From assembly GCA_964548225.1 (NCBI GenBank), contig CAZJQP010000011.1, positions 1 to 64,000 on the forward strand: 64,000 nt of DNA, in the 5' to 3' direction. Source of the stretch: CALMEH01 sp964548225. GTDB taxonomy: Bacteria > Acidobacteriota > Blastocatellia > Pyrinomonadales > Pyrinomonadaceae. Within the stretch, counting starts at the first letter, position 1; every line of letters begins with the position of its first letter. Shown here in pieces: positions 35,421-45,039 of this stretch. Both the position numbers and the translations under genes were made by a program. The notes beneath the pieces were generated by a model. It saw only the letters and a list, made by a program, of their open reading frames with translations. It did not search any database and had not been told where the DNA came from.

Positions 35421-36083
35421 TTAAATCAGATTTTCGCGCAAGGCTTTGGCAACGGCTTCGGATTTTGAATGGACACGGAGTTTGGTGTAAATATTTTTCA
35501 GGTGAAATGAAACTGTGTTGATGGAAATATCGAGTTCAAACGCGACAGTTTTGTAATGGTGTCCGTCAACAATCATTTTCAGAACGGTTTTTTCCTGCGC
35601 GGTCAAATCGTATTCGGCATATTCGGGCGGACGAAATTGCCGAAAAAGCGAAACGACGCGACGCGCCACTTCGGGCGACATCGGCGCACCGCCTTCGACG
35701 ACTTCTTGCAAGGCTTCCATAATCTTGGCGGGCGCGGTTTCTTTGAGCAAATAACCGTTTGCACCCGCACACAAAGCGCGAAAAATCTTGTCGTCTTCAT
35801 CGTGAACGGTCAGCACAATTATTGGCAAATCGGGAAACTTTTCGCGCAAAATCCGCGTGCCTTCGATGCCGTCCATATTCGGCAAACCGATGTCGGTCAA
35901 AACCAAATCAACCGCGTCGTCGCTGATTTCGCGCAACGCGCTTTCCATCGAACGATAACTTTTCGGACACGAAAAACGTGGCGTTAAATTGATAAACGCC
36001 TGCAAACCTTCCCGAATCTCGCGCCGATCTTCGATGACGGCAACGCGAATGGTGGTCGAAATTGGCGATGTTACGGTTTGCAT
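35421..36083 (-). CDS. NarL/LuxR-type response regulator
   Basis: Receiver with acidic residues in VAVIEDRRE, phospho-acceptor Asp64 (LVLTDIGLPNMDG), Thr in IVLTVHDED and Lys in YLLKETA. LuxR HTH at ~155-215 (LTAQEKTVLKMIVDGHHYKT, ELDISINTVSFHLKN). It is probably the partner of the propeller kinase encoded two genes upstream. ATG at 36083 is preferred; an earlier TTG overlaps the small gene upstream. It precedes the beta-helix gene at 32628, which may be a target or co-transcribed. Confidence 0.9.
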   Translation of the reverse strand: MQTVTSPISTTIRVAVIEDRREIREGLQAFINLTPRFSCPKSYRSMESALREISDDAVDLVLTDIGLPNMDGIEGTRILREKFPDLPIIVLTVHDEDDKIFRALCAGANGYLLKETAPAKIMEALQEVVEGGAPMSPEVARRVVSLFRQFRPPEYAEYDLTAQEKTVLKMIVDGHHYKTVAFELDISINTVSFHLKNIYTKLRVHSKSEAVAKALRENLI

Positions 36084-36112
36084 TTGCAAGTATAAACTCG
36101 GTAAATATCTGC

Positions 36113-36448
36113 TTATTTTTTCACACTTAAAACCGTCCAAGTAATGTCGGAATACTGCGGAATCGTATAACCCGAAGCCATAAAAGTTCCGCTTCCCTTA
36201 CTTCCGACTTTTAATCGGGTAAATTTATCTAATTCGGCAATGCTTCCTTCTCCGGAATTATACAAACGGGCTTGGCTCGTGCTGCCGTTGAGTGCGCGAT
36301 TTTCCCAATCACCCGCACTCGGAAAATCGGTTGGTGCGCCCGAAGTCTTTTGCCAAGGATCGTCGCCCGGAGCATACCACCGATAAGAAATATTCACCGT
36401 CACCGAAACATTTCCGCCTTCGATTTTAACTCTTGAAATTACCGTCAT
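36113..36448 (-). CDS. Hypothetical protein between sensor kinase and regulator
   Basis: 111 residues with no signal peptide: VKIEGGNVSVTVNISYRWYA at the start, then WENRALNGSTSQARLYNSGE and WTVLSVKK at the end. It has a beta-rich composition. No family is recognised. AAGGAG with an 8-nt spacer before the ATG strongly supports the gene. It is 27 bp after the kinase stop and 29 bp before the regulator start, so it belongs to that operon and may be an accessory or reporter of signal state. Confidence 0.75.
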   Translation of the reverse strand: MTVISRVKIEGGNVSVTVNISYRWYAPGDDPWQKTSGAPTDFPSAGDWENRALNGSTSQARLYNSGEGSIAELDKFTRLKVGSKGSGTFMASGYTIPQYSDITWTVLSVKK

Positions 36449-36475
36449 TTTATTGTCTCCTTCAAATTTGTTTTT

Positions 36476-39400
36476 TTAACAAACCAATTTGAGACAAATT
36501 ACCAAAACGACGATTTTAAAATAACTACCTTTTTCGGTAGGTTCAAATTTTTTTTTCGAGAGTTTCAAAAAAATTTTTGTGCCGCCGCCTTCTGCCGATT
36601 CGATGTTTAGATTTCCGCCGATTTTGGCGGCGCGGCGTTTTATGCCGTTGATTCCCTCGCCGTCAAATTCGGCGTTCGGGTTGAAGCCTTTGCCGTTGTC
36701 GGTGATGCGGAAAAAGATGTCGTTTTTTTTGACCGAAAATTCTATTTCAACCCGCGAAGCATCGGCGTGTTTGGCGCAATTATTGACGCTTTCCTTAAAA
36801 ATCAAATAAAGTTCGCGGCGCAATTCGGGCGCGAATTTTAAGTTTATTTCGTCTTGCGGCGCATCGAATTTAACTTCGATGCCGAGCGGGACGAGCGTTT
36901 CTTCGGCGTGTGAGCGCATTTTTCGCGAAACTTCCAAAACCGAATCGCGGCGCGGATTGATTGCCCAAATAATGTCGCGCATCGAACCGACCGAATCCCG
37001 CGCAATTTCCGCCACCGAAGCCAGAAGTCTTTGATTTTCTTCGTTTTCCGCGTCAATTCGCAAACGCGCAAGCTCACTCATCAACGAAATTTTCGACAAA
37101 TTCGAGCCGATGTCGTCGTGCAAATCGGCGGCAATCTGAGTGCGCGTCCGCTCGACTTGCAAAAGCCTGTTGACGCGATATTTGTAAATTGCATAACCTA
37201 TAAAACCGACCGCCAAAAACGCGCCGAGCAAAAACCACCAACGCAGATAAATCGGCGATAAAATCACGAATTCAAACGTCGCGGGCGCAACGCTTTCGAT
37301 GCCTTCAGCGGTTACAGCTTTCACCTGAAAGCGATAATTTCCCGCCGTCAAATTCGCAAAATTCAAACTCCGTTCCTTTGTTTCCGTCCAATCCGTTTCG
37401 TTGCCGATTTTGTAAAGATAGCGCATTTCTTCGCCCAAAGTTGCGCCCAAACCGATAAATTCAATCGTTAAATTGTTTTGCGCCGCAACAAATTCGGCAT
37501 TCGGCAAAATCGTTTCGCCGAGTTCGGAAACGGTTTGAATTTCGCCCGCGACGCGCAGATTTTTGATAAAAATATTCGGCGGAAGACGCGGTTTTTCCGG
37601 TTCGGGTATCAACCGCACCAAACCGACCCCCGAACCGAACCAAATCGCGCCGTTTTTGTCTTTTAACGATTGATTTATTTCGTTTTGTGGCAAACCGTCG
37701 ACTTTCGTAAATCGTTTTATTCTGCCTGTCTGCGTATCGAGCCGGTCAACGCCGCGCCCGTGAGCGATGTAAATTTGACCGAAATTATCTTCAACAATCG
37801 TCATAACTTGATTGTCGGAAAGTCCCGTGCGCGTGTTAAAAACCTGAAAATTCGGCGCATCGGCGTTCGGTTCGGCAATCAAAATTGCGCCGCTTCTGCC
37901 CGAAGCCAGCCACAAACGCCCACGACTGTCGGTAAATATGTCAAAAATTCTGCCTTCGGGAACGCCATCTGCCGCCGAAAATCGCTCGAAAACGCCGTTG
38001 CGATAACGCACCAAATTAAATTGTCCGCTTGTTCCGAGCCACAAATTTCCCGTATTATCTTCGGCAAAAGACGAAAATTCCTGCTCTTTTTCCATCGCCA
38101 AAGCCCCGCTCAAATCGAAAAATTTGCCGCTTTCGCGCTCCATTCGATAAAGCCGAAACGGAAAAAGTGTCTGAATCCAAATGTTGCCGTGCCGGTCTTC
38201 GTAAAGCAATGAAATTACGTCGCCGTCCAAACCGTCGGCTCTTCCGTAAATTTTCGTCGGCGATTTTTGCGAAAGTTCTTTGATGTCTTTGATACCCGAA
38301 TAGCGGTAAAGAGAATTATTTCCGAGCGGAATCCACCAATCGCCGTCGCGGGTTTGAATCGTCGTATGTTTAGTTCCCCAACCAAAAACCTTGATATTCG
38401 GCAAATAATTAGGACGGATAATCTCGAATTTTTCGCCGTTGAAACGTCCGAAAATACGAGATTTGAAAAAGGATTCGGTAATCAATTCGCCGTTCAGCGT
38501 TTCAAATAATGTTGACGTTCCCGGATTTTCCAAACCGTCCGCCGCGCCGTATTGCATAAATCCGTTCGGCGGTATTCGGAAAATTCCGCAAGGCGTGGAA
38601 AACCACAAATTTTGGTCGCGGTCTTCGAATGCCGAAGAAATTTCGCCACAGTTTTCTTTGCCAATATCAAGAGATGTCAATTTCGGTGTGCTGTCGGCGG
38701 GCAGTTCCATTTTAATCGTCGAAGCCGAACTTGCCAGCCAAATCTCGCCGTTGCGCCGTTCGAGAAATGCGAAAATCCACATTTCCGAAAAATTATCCTT
38801 CTCTCCGTAACATTTTTTGACGATATTATTTTGTTCGACAAATTCGGGATAAAGCTCGCACAAATAACCGTTTTTGTCGCGCCGCGAACCGAGCCAGATG
38901 CGCCCGTTGCGGTCTTCAAAAATCGCCGCGAGTTCCTTCGGCAAATTTTTCGTAAAATTCTCCGTCCGCTTATCGGGAAAAATCCGAAAAACGCCGTTTC
39001 GCAAAGTCGTAATCCAAAGCACGCCGTGTTGGTCAAAACGCATATCTTCGACGCGCCCCGTGTCAAATTTCTCGAAATTTGGAACGCCGTTTTCGAGTGT
39101 TATCCGAAAAGTTCCGTCAAAAGTTCCACCCCAAATTACACCGTTTTTGTCTTCGACAAGTTTTTTAAACGCAAATTCTTCGCGCTTTTCGCTCGGCTTA
39201 AACGTAACAAACATCGCCGTTTCGGACGATTGATTCGCCGCAGCCGCACGTTTTCCGCGGGGATTAAACCGGACAAACCCGCCACTTGTTGCAACCCAAA
39301 TCGTGCCGTCCCGCGCTTCGAGAAAATCGCTCACGCCCGAATGCGGCAAACCGTCGTCGGTCGTATAACTCGTAAATTCGTATCCGTCAAATCTGGTCAA

Positions 39401-39583
39401 ACCGCCGTTTGCACAAAACCATATAAAACCACGCGAATCTTGCTCGACACAACTCGCCGCATCACGCAAAAGTCCGTCCGCCGTCGTATAAATTTTCGCC
39501 GCCGGAATTGCCGCCCAAACCATCAAAACTCCGCCGAAAACCGGAAACAAAAACATTCCGATATTTTTACGAAGCAACGCCAT
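36476..39583 (-). CDS. Two-component sensor kinase with periplasmic propeller and Y_Y_Y domain
   Basis: N-terminal hydrophobic signal/anchor (FLFPVFGGVLMVWAAIPAA). Reg_prop blades run over ~30-660 (ISLLYEDRHGNIWIQTLFPF, ASCVEQDSRGFIWFCANGGL), with Y_Y_Y at ~690-785 (YKIGNETDWTETKERSLNF). Then a transmembrane helix ~790-812, HisKA_3 with phospho-acceptor His822 (IAADLHDDIGSNLSKIS), and HATPase_c (DNGKGFNPNAEFDGEGINGI). The C-terminal tail ends in a hydrophobic FKIVVLVICLKLVC, unusual for this family. Start ATG 39583. It heads an operon with the 111-residue protein and a LuxR-type regulator. Confidence 0.92.
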   Translation of the reverse strand: MALLRKNIGMFLFPVFGGVLMVWAAIPAAKIYTTADGLLRDAASCVEQDSRGFIWFCANGGLTRFDGYEFTSYTTDDGLPHSGVSDFLEARDGTIWVATSGGFVRFNPRGKRAAAANQSSETAMFVTFKPSEKREEFAFKKLVEDKNGVIWGGTFDGTFRITLENGVPNFEKFDTGRVEDMRFDQHGVLWITTLRNGVFRIFPDKRTENFTKNLPKELAAIFEDRNGRIWLGSRRDKNGYLCELYPEFVEQNNIVKKCYGEKDNFSEMWIFAFLERRNGEIWLASSASTIKMELPADSTPKLTSLDIGKENCGEISSAFEDRDQNLWFSTPCGIFRIPPNGFMQYGAADGLENPGTSTLFETLNGELITESFFKSRIFGRFNGEKFEIIRPNYLPNIKVFGWGTKHTTIQTRDGDWWIPLGNNSLYRYSGIKDIKELSQKSPTKIYGRADGLDGDVISLLYEDRHGNIWIQTLFPFRLYRMERESGKFFDLSGALAMEKEQEFSSFAEDNTGNLWLGTSGQFNLVRYRNGVFERFSAADGVPEGRIFDIFTDSRGRLWLASGRSGAILIAEPNADAPNFQVFNTRTGLSDNQVMTIVEDNFGQIYIAHGRGVDRLDTQTGRIKRFTKVDGLPQNEINQSLKDKNGAIWFGSGVGLVRLIPEPEKPRLPPNIFIKNLRVAGEIQTVSELGETILPNAEFVAAQNNLTIEFIGLGATLGEEMRYLYKIGNETDWTETKERSLNFANLTAGNYRFQVKAVTAEGIESVAPATFEFVILSPIYLRWWFLLGAFLAVGFIGYAIYKYRVNRLLQVERTRTQIAADLHDDIGSNLSKISLMSELARLRIDAENEENQRLLASVAEIARDSVGSMRDIIWAINPRRDSVLEVSRKMRSHAEETLVPLGIEVKFDAPQDEINLKFAPELRRELYLIFKESVNNCAKHADASRVEIEFSVKKNDIFFRITDNGKGFNPNAEFDGEGINGIKRRAAKIGGNLNIESAEGGGTKIFLKLSKKKFEPTEKGSYFKIVVLVICLKLVC

Positions 39584-39693
39584 CAACGAAAAAACAAACC
39601 TTTGAAAATAATGAAAGATAGGCTTATCTTAGCGCAACAACTTCGCTATATCTAAACAAAAATGACTTATCACAAAGCAAAAGTGCAAAAGAG

Positions 39694-39717
39694 GACGTGA
39701 ATTTTATCATTCACGTC
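39694..39717. terminator. Terminator-like hairpin
   Basis: GACGTGAAT (39694-39702) pairs perfectly with ATTCACGTC (39709-39717) around a 6-nt loop, 49 nt beyond the stop of the small membrane gene. T-runs are short on both sides. Confidence 0.6.
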
Positions 39718-39765
39718 TTCTTTAAAATCACCTGCAGGAAAGTAGAAACTGTCAAAGTTATTCGG

Positions 39766-40053
39766 CTAATCCTTATTACTCAACATTTCTACACTGCGTT
39801 TAAAATTGGCGATTTCCCAAAATGCCAGAAACAAATTCAAAACGCCCAAACCCGTTATCGCGCCGCGCACCCAACCGGACCCAATCGCTTGGCGGATAAT
39901 TGGCAAACCCGTCTTTTCGGAAACAACTGCCAAAAGATAGTTATCGCCCCAATCGCCGACTGCACCGATATTTATCCACGGCAATAATATCAGCATCACG
40001 CCTGCCATAAAAAACAGTAAAATAAAAAGTATAACGGTTATTCTTTCGACCAC
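39766..40053 (-). CDS. Small membrane protein, two to three spans
   Basis: 95 residues with an N-terminal helix (ITVILFILLFFMAGVMLILL) and a second near the C-terminus (GVLNLFLAFW). The loop NYLLAVVSEKTGLPIIRQ is polar. Start is GTG at 40053. No family recognised; such proteins often have paralogues with unknown roles. It follows the large TPR gene on the same strand, separated by a palindrome. Confidence 0.65.
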   Translation of the reverse strand: MVERITVILFILLFFMAGVMLILLPWINIGAVGDWGDNYLLAVVSEKTGLPIIRQAIGSGWVRGAITGLGVLNLFLAFWEIANFKRSVEMLSNKD

Positions 40054-40071
40054 ATCGCAGATTATAGCTTT

Positions 40072-40170
40072 TTAAAGCGAAAAAGTGAAAAAATGAAAAA
40101 GTTGAAAAGTCTGCCTGACAAAATTCAACTCGCTTTTTTCACTTTTTCACTTTTTCACTTTTTCGCTTTT
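40072..40170. repeat. Palindrome of AGTGAAAA-type octamers
   Basis: Left arm at about 40072-40106 with GAAAAAGTG and GAAAAAATG units; right arm at about 40124-40170 with three CTTTTTCA octamers. The right arm overlaps the last codons and stop of the TPR gene. It fills the gap to the small membrane gene. Confidence 0.82.
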
Positions 40171-42323
40171 AAACTTTTAAGCCGTGCCGAAACATCACGG
40201 TAGTCAATATTTTCACCGTATATTTTCTCGAAATATTCGATTGCTTTTGTCGGTTCTTCGCCCGCTTCGTAAGCATTGGCGATTTCATAGTAAAGAGCTT
40301 GTTTTTCATCGTCGCTCAACCCGTCGGTTTCGAGTCCGCGCCGATACCAAACGAGTGCGAGATTCGGCATCTGTTTTTCCATAAAACAATGTCCGAGCAA
40401 ATTGGCGCACTGGAAAAATCTTCGTGTTCCGTCATTCGGTTTGGCAATGTTAATCGCGTCTTGAAATTCACGAATTGCGTCTTCGAGCAAACCCATTTCG
40501 CGGTAAGCAGTCGCCGTGTCGTAATGCGTTTCATAATCGCCAGTTGTTTCTGCTTCAAAATCTTCAAGTCCGAGTTCATTGCGAAATTCGCTCAAAACAT
40601 CCGGCGTTTTTGTCTGCGGTGTCGGTTCTTCAACTACTTTAACAGCAATCATTTCCGGCTTTCCATTGCTCAAAGGCAAAACGGAATTATTGCCTATTTT
40701 TGCTTGAAGTTCGGCAAATTCGAGACGATTTCCATATTGTTCGACAAGCGCATTAATAGATTTTTCGGCTAATTCCGTGTAGCCCTGCCCGATATAAAAA
40801 TCAATGCTTTCAACTTCCGAAGCGATTTTCATTTCGTCCGCCGGTTTGAGCGTCGGAACTTGCGCCGGCACATCTTCGACAGGTTTTGAATAGGCTTCGT
40901 CAATCACGCCTTCGACAATAAAATCTGCCGCATTGTCAACCGTTTCGGAGAAACCGTTTTGGCTGAATGAAAAATATTTTTCTTCCGGTTGAGCAACAAA
41001 ATTTTCGCCTGTGTCTGCATATTCAGCTTCAAAAATATGTTCACTGCCGTTCATCGAATAATCATCTTGCGGCTGGAAATTTTCAAACGACGGAATTTCC
41101 GCCGTAGAACCGTTTTGAGTTTGCGACAGATTATATTCTGCTCCTTCAAAACCGTATTGAATCTTCATTTCCTGTAACCGTCGGGCATAGCGAACTTCTT
41201 GCGGTGCAATCATTACGAGTTGCGAAAGTGCGTTGCGCTCATCATCAACCGCGCCGTTTATCTGCGCGACTTCTGCCAGACGTTCGAGCGATTTTTTTAA
41301 TTCGCTTTCGTCCCGATGCCAACCGTGATAGCGCACCGAAAGTCTTAAAGCCTCCAAATGTTCAGGATTGCTTGCTAAAATTTCGTCTGTAAAATGCAAA
41401 AACTGATCTGATTGACCACCAACCAACAAATGCTCCGAAGACATCGAAAGAATCCGCGCCGCTGCGTCAAGGTCTTTATTTTTCAGATAAATTATAACTA
41501 AATCCAAAAATTTCGGGTAATTTGTCGGCTCTTGTTCGACCAATTTGATAATCGCTTTTTCGGCTTCCACAGGATTTTCCGAATCAATATAGCAATCAAT
41601 CAAAAGCAATAAAATATCGCGGTTGTAAGGTTGTTTTTCTAAAATTCCGACTAAAACTTTTGCCGCATCATCGCCGCAATCAAGTTTTATCTGCGCGTCA
41701 ACATAACCTTTCAAAATTGCCAAATCGTAACGGCTGATTTCCAAAGCCCGCGAATATGCGGCAAGCGCGGATTCGTGCTGACCTTGCGCCGAAAGACGTT
41801 TTCCGGCTTCGGCAAATGATCGTGCCGCTTCTTCTTTTTGTTGTTCCTGCCAATAAACTTCGGCGATTTTCAGGTAAGTTGACGAATCGTTTAAATCGAG
41901 ATCAGCGATTTGCTTCCAGATTGCCAATGCTTCGATTTTTTGACCTTTTCGCTGATATTGTTCGGCTAAAGCGGTGAGATGAACCCGCGCTTCGGCAAAC
42001 GAACCTTTTGATTTATAAAGTTGGGCAAGTTTTGCCGAAACCTCGACGGAATCGGGTTTGAGACGCGAAATTTTGTTATAAACGGCAATTGCCTTTTGCG
42101 AAAAACCTTGCGCGTTGTAATAGTCGGCAACCTGCGTAAAACAGCCGACTGCTTCTTGTGCTTCGGAATTTTTCAAATACAAATCGCCTAAAATATTCAT
42201 CGTCCCGAAATCTTTCGGGTCATTTTCAACAACGCGCTTGTATTCACTAATCGCCGCGCGGATTTTTCCTTGTGATAGACACTTTTCCGCGTTTCGCATT
42301 ACTTTTATTTTATCGAAACTCAT
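40155..42323 (-). CDS. Large cytoplasmic TPR-repeat protein
   Basis: No signal peptide. TPRs cover ~1-390 (AISEYKRVVENDPKDFGTMN, QKAIAVYNKISRLKPDSVEV, EALAIWKQIADLDLNDSSTY). A less ordered acidic region follows (~400-520), and a second TPR group at ~580-715 (AYREMGLLEDAIREFQDAIN, LALVWYRRGLETDGLSDDEK). Such proteins in Acidobacteria are scaffolds of unknown partners. The C-terminal codons KSLKAKK overlap the palindrome. It is divergent from the nucleotidyltransferase gene across 296 bp, in which I see only a short palindrome at 42509. Confidence 0.88.
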   Translation of the reverse strand: MSFDKIKVMRNAEKCLSQGKIRAAISEYKRVVENDPKDFGTMNILGDLYLKNSEAQEAVGCFTQVADYYNAQGFSQKAIAVYNKISRLKPDSVEVSAKLAQLYKSKGSFAEARVHLTALAEQYQRKGQKIEALAIWKQIADLDLNDSSTYLKIAEVYWQEQQKEEAARSFAEAGKRLSAQGQHESALAAYSRALEISRYDLAILKGYVDAQIKLDCGDDAAKVLVGILEKQPYNRDILLLLIDCYIDSENPVEAEKAIIKLVEQEPTNYPKFLDLVIIYLKNKDLDAAARILSMSSEHLLVGGQSDQFLHFTDEILASNPEHLEALRLSVRYHGWHRDESELKKSLERLAEVAQINGAVDDERNALSQLVMIAPQEVRYARRLQEMKIQYGFEGAEYNLSQTQNGSTAEIPSFENFQPQDDYSMNGSEHIFEAEYADTGENFVAQPEEKYFSFSQNGFSETVDNAADFIVEGVIDEAYSKPVEDVPAQVPTLKPADEMKIASEVESIDFYIGQGYTELAEKSINALVEQYGNRLEFAELQAKIGNNSVLPLSNGKPEMIAVKVVEEPTPQTKTPDVLSEFRNELGLEDFEAETTGDYETHYDTATAYREMGLLEDAIREFQDAINIAKPNDGTRRFFQCANLLGHCFMEKQMPNLALVWYRRGLETDGLSDDEKQALYYEIANAYEAGEEPTKAIEYFEKIYGENIDYRDVSARLKSLKAKK

Positions 42324-42508
42324 TTTGAAATATTTTTAGAATTCGGAACCCGAACGATTTGATAAGATTTGATTGCTTGTGGGGTTTCTTCGACAATAAT
42401 AGCCGACTCGCCATAATTAAATTACCAGAGATGCCAAATAATGTCAACAAATTTTAAAGAGTTTTTACAGTTTTTGGCACTATTTCTTTCCAACAATAAG
42501 ACCAAAGA

Positions 42509-42544
42509 GCGATAGCAACTTGGCTGGTGTTAAGTTGCTATCGC
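42509..42544. repeat. 13-bp-arm palindrome (GATAGCAACTT type)
   Basis: GCGATAGCAACTT (42509-42521) is matched perfectly by 42532-42544 with a 10-nt loop. The arm resembles the GCGGTAGCGACTTGGC arm at 32538-32611. It lies 76 bp before the nucleotidyltransferase start. Nothing else is apparent in 42324-42619. Confidence 0.8.
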
Positions 42545-42619
42545 GCCTTGTTCTCATTACCGAAATTTCTTAAGCTAAATATAAATTTCACGTTTCAAAA
42601 ACTTGAAACTATAAACATT

Positions 42620-43660
42620 ATGAAAGCCTTAATTTTAGCAGGCGGAAAAGGCACACGGCTCAGACCTTTAACGGTTTATACGCCGAAGCCGATTGTGCCG
42701 TTTTTGAATCAGCCGTTTTTGCTTCTGCAATTAAATTCTTTGCGCCGTGCGGGAATAACCGATATTACTTTATCTTTGAGCTATCAACCCGATAAGATTG
42801 AACATATCTTGGGCGACGGCTCGGATTACGGCGTAAATTTGCGTTTTGTAACCGAACCTGCGCCGATGGGAACAGGCGGCGCGTATAAGTTTGCGGCAGA
42901 CGATTTGCGCGAGACAACAATCGTTTTCAACGGCGATATTTTGACAGATGTTGATATTTCAAAAGTCATCGAATTTCACCAAGAGAAAAAGGCGGAAGCA
43001 ACGATTGTTCTCACGCCGGTTGAAAATCCTTCGGCTTACGGTTTGGTTGAAACCGAACCGGACGGCAAAGTCTTGAAGTTTCGTGAGAAACCTTCCGCCG
43101 AAGAACTTCCCTTTTTGACAACGAACAACATTAACGCCGGAATTTATATCTTGGAACCGACGGTTTTGGACATCATTCCGAAAGGCGAAAACACATCGTT
43201 TGAATACAAAGTTTTTCCCGACTTACTTGTAAGGGAAAAACCTTTTTATGCTTTTGTGATGAAGAAAAATTACTGGCGCGACATCGGAAATCCGCAGAGT
43301 TATTTGGACGCGCACCTGGATTTTCTAAACGGAAAAATCAAAAACATCGAAGCTGACCGAAGCGCAAATTATGAAGCCGCAACCGCCGCAAATATTGATA
43401 AACACTCGATTATCGGTGCAGATTGCATCATCAAACCGAATGCAAAAATCATCAATTCGATTATCGGCACAGGCGTTCACATCGAAGAAAAAGCCGTAAT
43501 CGAGAATTCGATTATTTGGTCGCATTCACGGATTTCAAACAGCGCGAAAATCCAAAATGCCATCGTTGGAAGAAGCTGTTATATCGGCAAAAACGCTGAA
43601 GTCAAAAACGGCGCAGTTCTCGGCGATAAAACTTCTCTGACCGATTACACAAAAGTTTAG
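42620..43660 (+). CDS. Sugar-1-phosphate nucleotidyltransferase (GDP-mannose pyrophosphorylase-like)
   Basis: Transfers a nucleotide to a sugar-1-phosphate to make an NDP-sugar. N-terminal Rossmann domain with KALILAGGKGTRLRPLT and FVTEPAPMGTGGAYKFAA, metal/substrate motif FNGDILTDVD, and YGLVETEPDGKVLKFREKP. From ~265 a left-handed beta-helix with hexapeptide repeats (DCIIKPNAKIINSIIGTG, AVIENSIIWSHSRISNSAKI). This fits mannose-1-phosphate guanylyltransferase, but glucose-1-phosphate thymidylyl- or uridylyltransferase remains possible. ATG at 42620; 346 residues. The membrane protein and mutM follow within a few bases, so an operon is likely. Confidence 0.92.
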   Translation: MKALILAGGKGTRLRPLTVYTPKPIVPFLNQPFLLLQLNSLRRAGITDITLSLSYQPDKIEHILGDGSDYGVNLRFVTEPAPMGTGGAYKFAADDLRETTIVFNGDILTDVDISKVIEFHQEKKAEATIVLTPVENPSAYGLVETEPDGKVLKFREKPSAEELPFLTTNNINAGIYILEPTVLDIIPKGENTSFEYKVFPDLLVREKPFYAFVMKKNYWRDIGNPQSYLDAHLDFLNGKIKNIEADRSANYEAATAANIDKHSIIGADCIIKPNAKIINSIIGTGVHIEEKAVIENSIIWSHSRISNSAKIQNAIVGRSCYIGKNAEVKNGAVLGDKTSLTDYTKV

Positions 43661-43663
43661 GAA

Positions 43664-44140
43664 ATGTCTTTTTTCTCGAAAATCAAAGAATTTTTCATTG
43701 TTTTATTCGCGTCTTTCATCGCGGGTTTGGTCGTCGGGATTATGGGCGGATTGTGTTTTATGTTCGTGCGTTATCAGCCATTTATCGCGCTCGGCGTAGC
43801 GATTTTCTTTTCGCTTTTTCATCTGACGGCATTGAAAACCGCTTGGCGCGAGAAAAATTATTTGACATTTTTCGGGCGAATTGTTTTCGTTTGTGTCTGC
43901 GCTTTTGCGCCCGCGAGTTTAGTGTGGATTGGTTTCGTAACTTCTTACAGCGATTTGAAAATGGATGCGATTGACACTCTGGCTTTTGCGGTTTTGATTG
44001 CCGGTTTTATTCTCGTGATGGGATTCATTATTTTGGTTTCCAAATATTTTTCCGAAACGCGCTTCGGCAAAACGGTCGAAGCAACATTGCGCGGCGCGGA
44101 AACTATCACAGGTTTGAAAGATTTTTTTGCCGGAAAATAA
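43664..44140 (+). CDS. Small integral membrane protein, about four spans
   Basis: 158 residues with four hydrophobic segments: FFIVLFASFIAGLVVGIMGG, PFIALGVAIFFSLFHLTAL, IVFVCVCAFAPASLVWIGFV and LAFAVLIAGFILVMGFII. The C-terminal tail is charged (FGKTVEATLRGAETITGLKD). No family recognised. It starts 4 nt after the nucleotidyltransferase stop and ends 5 nt before the mutM start, so translation is coupled with both. Confidence 0.8.
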   Translation: MSFFSKIKEFFIVLFASFIAGLVVGIMGGLCFMFVRYQPFIALGVAIFFSLFHLTALKTAWREKNYLTFFGRIVFVCVCAFAPASLVWIGFVTSYSDLKMDAIDTLAFAVLIAGFILVMGFIILVSKYFSETRFGKTVEATLRGAETITGLKDFFAGK

Positions 44141-44144
44141 AAAT

Positions 44145-44975
44145 ATGCCCGAATTGCCTGAAGTCGAATTAGTTGTAAAATCTCTGAATCAGTTGATTTC
44201 AAAGCGCAAAATTGTTGTCGCCGAACTTTTGCGCGAACGCCTCGCGCCATTTAATTCGGCGGATGAATTTGCGGGAAAATTAAAAGACGCAACCATCAAT
44301 TTCGTTCATCGTCGCGGAAAACATATTTTGTTTGATTTGGATAATTTACACACACTCATCGCGCATTTGCGGATGTCGGGAAGATTTCTGCTTTTGCCGA
44401 TTGAACGCGAATTGCCGAAGTTTTCTCACGCCGTTTTTTATCTCGAAGATGAAACCCGACTCGTTTTTAGCGACCAACGGCATTTCGGTTTTATGCGCGT
44501 TATTGAAACTGCAAATCTTTACGAAACCAAAGAATTAAAATCGCTCGCGCCCGAACCTTTTTCGGATGATTTTAATGCAAAATATTTGCGCGAAACGCTG
44601 AAAAATTCTAAACGAAACATCAAAATCGTTCTGCTCGATCAAACAAAAGTTCTCGGTTTGGGAAACATTTACGCATCGGAAGCGATGTTTCTCGCAAAAA
44701 TAAATCCGAAACTTTCCGCCGATAAAATTTCTGCCCGAAAAACGTCAATTCTGTATGAAAAAATCCGCGAAGTTCTCAACGAATCAATCGCGCATGGCTC
44801 GACGCTGAACGTCAATCCCGAAAACATTGACGGAAGTTATTACGGCGGCGGTTATGAAAATCATTGGCGCGTTTATGACCGCGAAAACGAACCTTGCATA
44901 AATTGTGAAACTCCAATTAAAAGAATCGTGCAAGGCGGACGCTCGACGTATTTTTGCCCGAAATGTCAGAAATGA
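44145..44975 (+). CDS. mutM: Formamidopyrimidine-DNA glycosylase
   Basis: Removes oxidised purines such as 8-oxoguanine and cleaves the abasic site. MPELPEVE gives the catalytic Pro2 and Glu3; HRRGKHILFDL holds the catalytic Lys; LIAHLRMSGRF, LLDQTKVLGLGNIYASEAMF, and the C-terminal C-x2-C...C-x2-C zinc finger (CINCETPIK, FCPKCQ) are all present. 276 residues is normal. An ATG 18 nt earlier in frame is excluded, because Pro must follow the initiator Met. Third gene of the nucleotidyltransferase operon. Confidence 0.96.
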   Translation: MPELPEVELVVKSLNQLISKRKIVVAELLRERLAPFNSADEFAGKLKDATINFVHRRGKHILFDLDNLHTLIAHLRMSGRFLLLPIERELPKFSHAVFYLEDETRLVFSDQRHFGFMRVIETANLYETKELKSLAPEPFSDDFNAKYLRETLKNSKRNIKIVLLDQTKVLGLGNIYASEAMFLAKINPKLSADKISARKTSILYEKIREVLNESIAHGSTLNVNPENIDGSYYGGGYENHWRVYDRENEPCINCETPIKRIVQGGRSTYFCPKCQK

Positions 44976-45039
44976 AAAAAAGTCTTGTAAAAATCGAATT
45001 TTGAGTTATGATATTTGTTATAAAAAGCGGGCAAAAACT

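Noticed and set aside
38552..39655. Long plus-strand ORF (367 codons) opposite the propeller kinase
   Set aside because: It is antisense to a fully conserved sensor kinase and its product is Arg/Lys/Phe-rich with no fold; it is a coding shadow.
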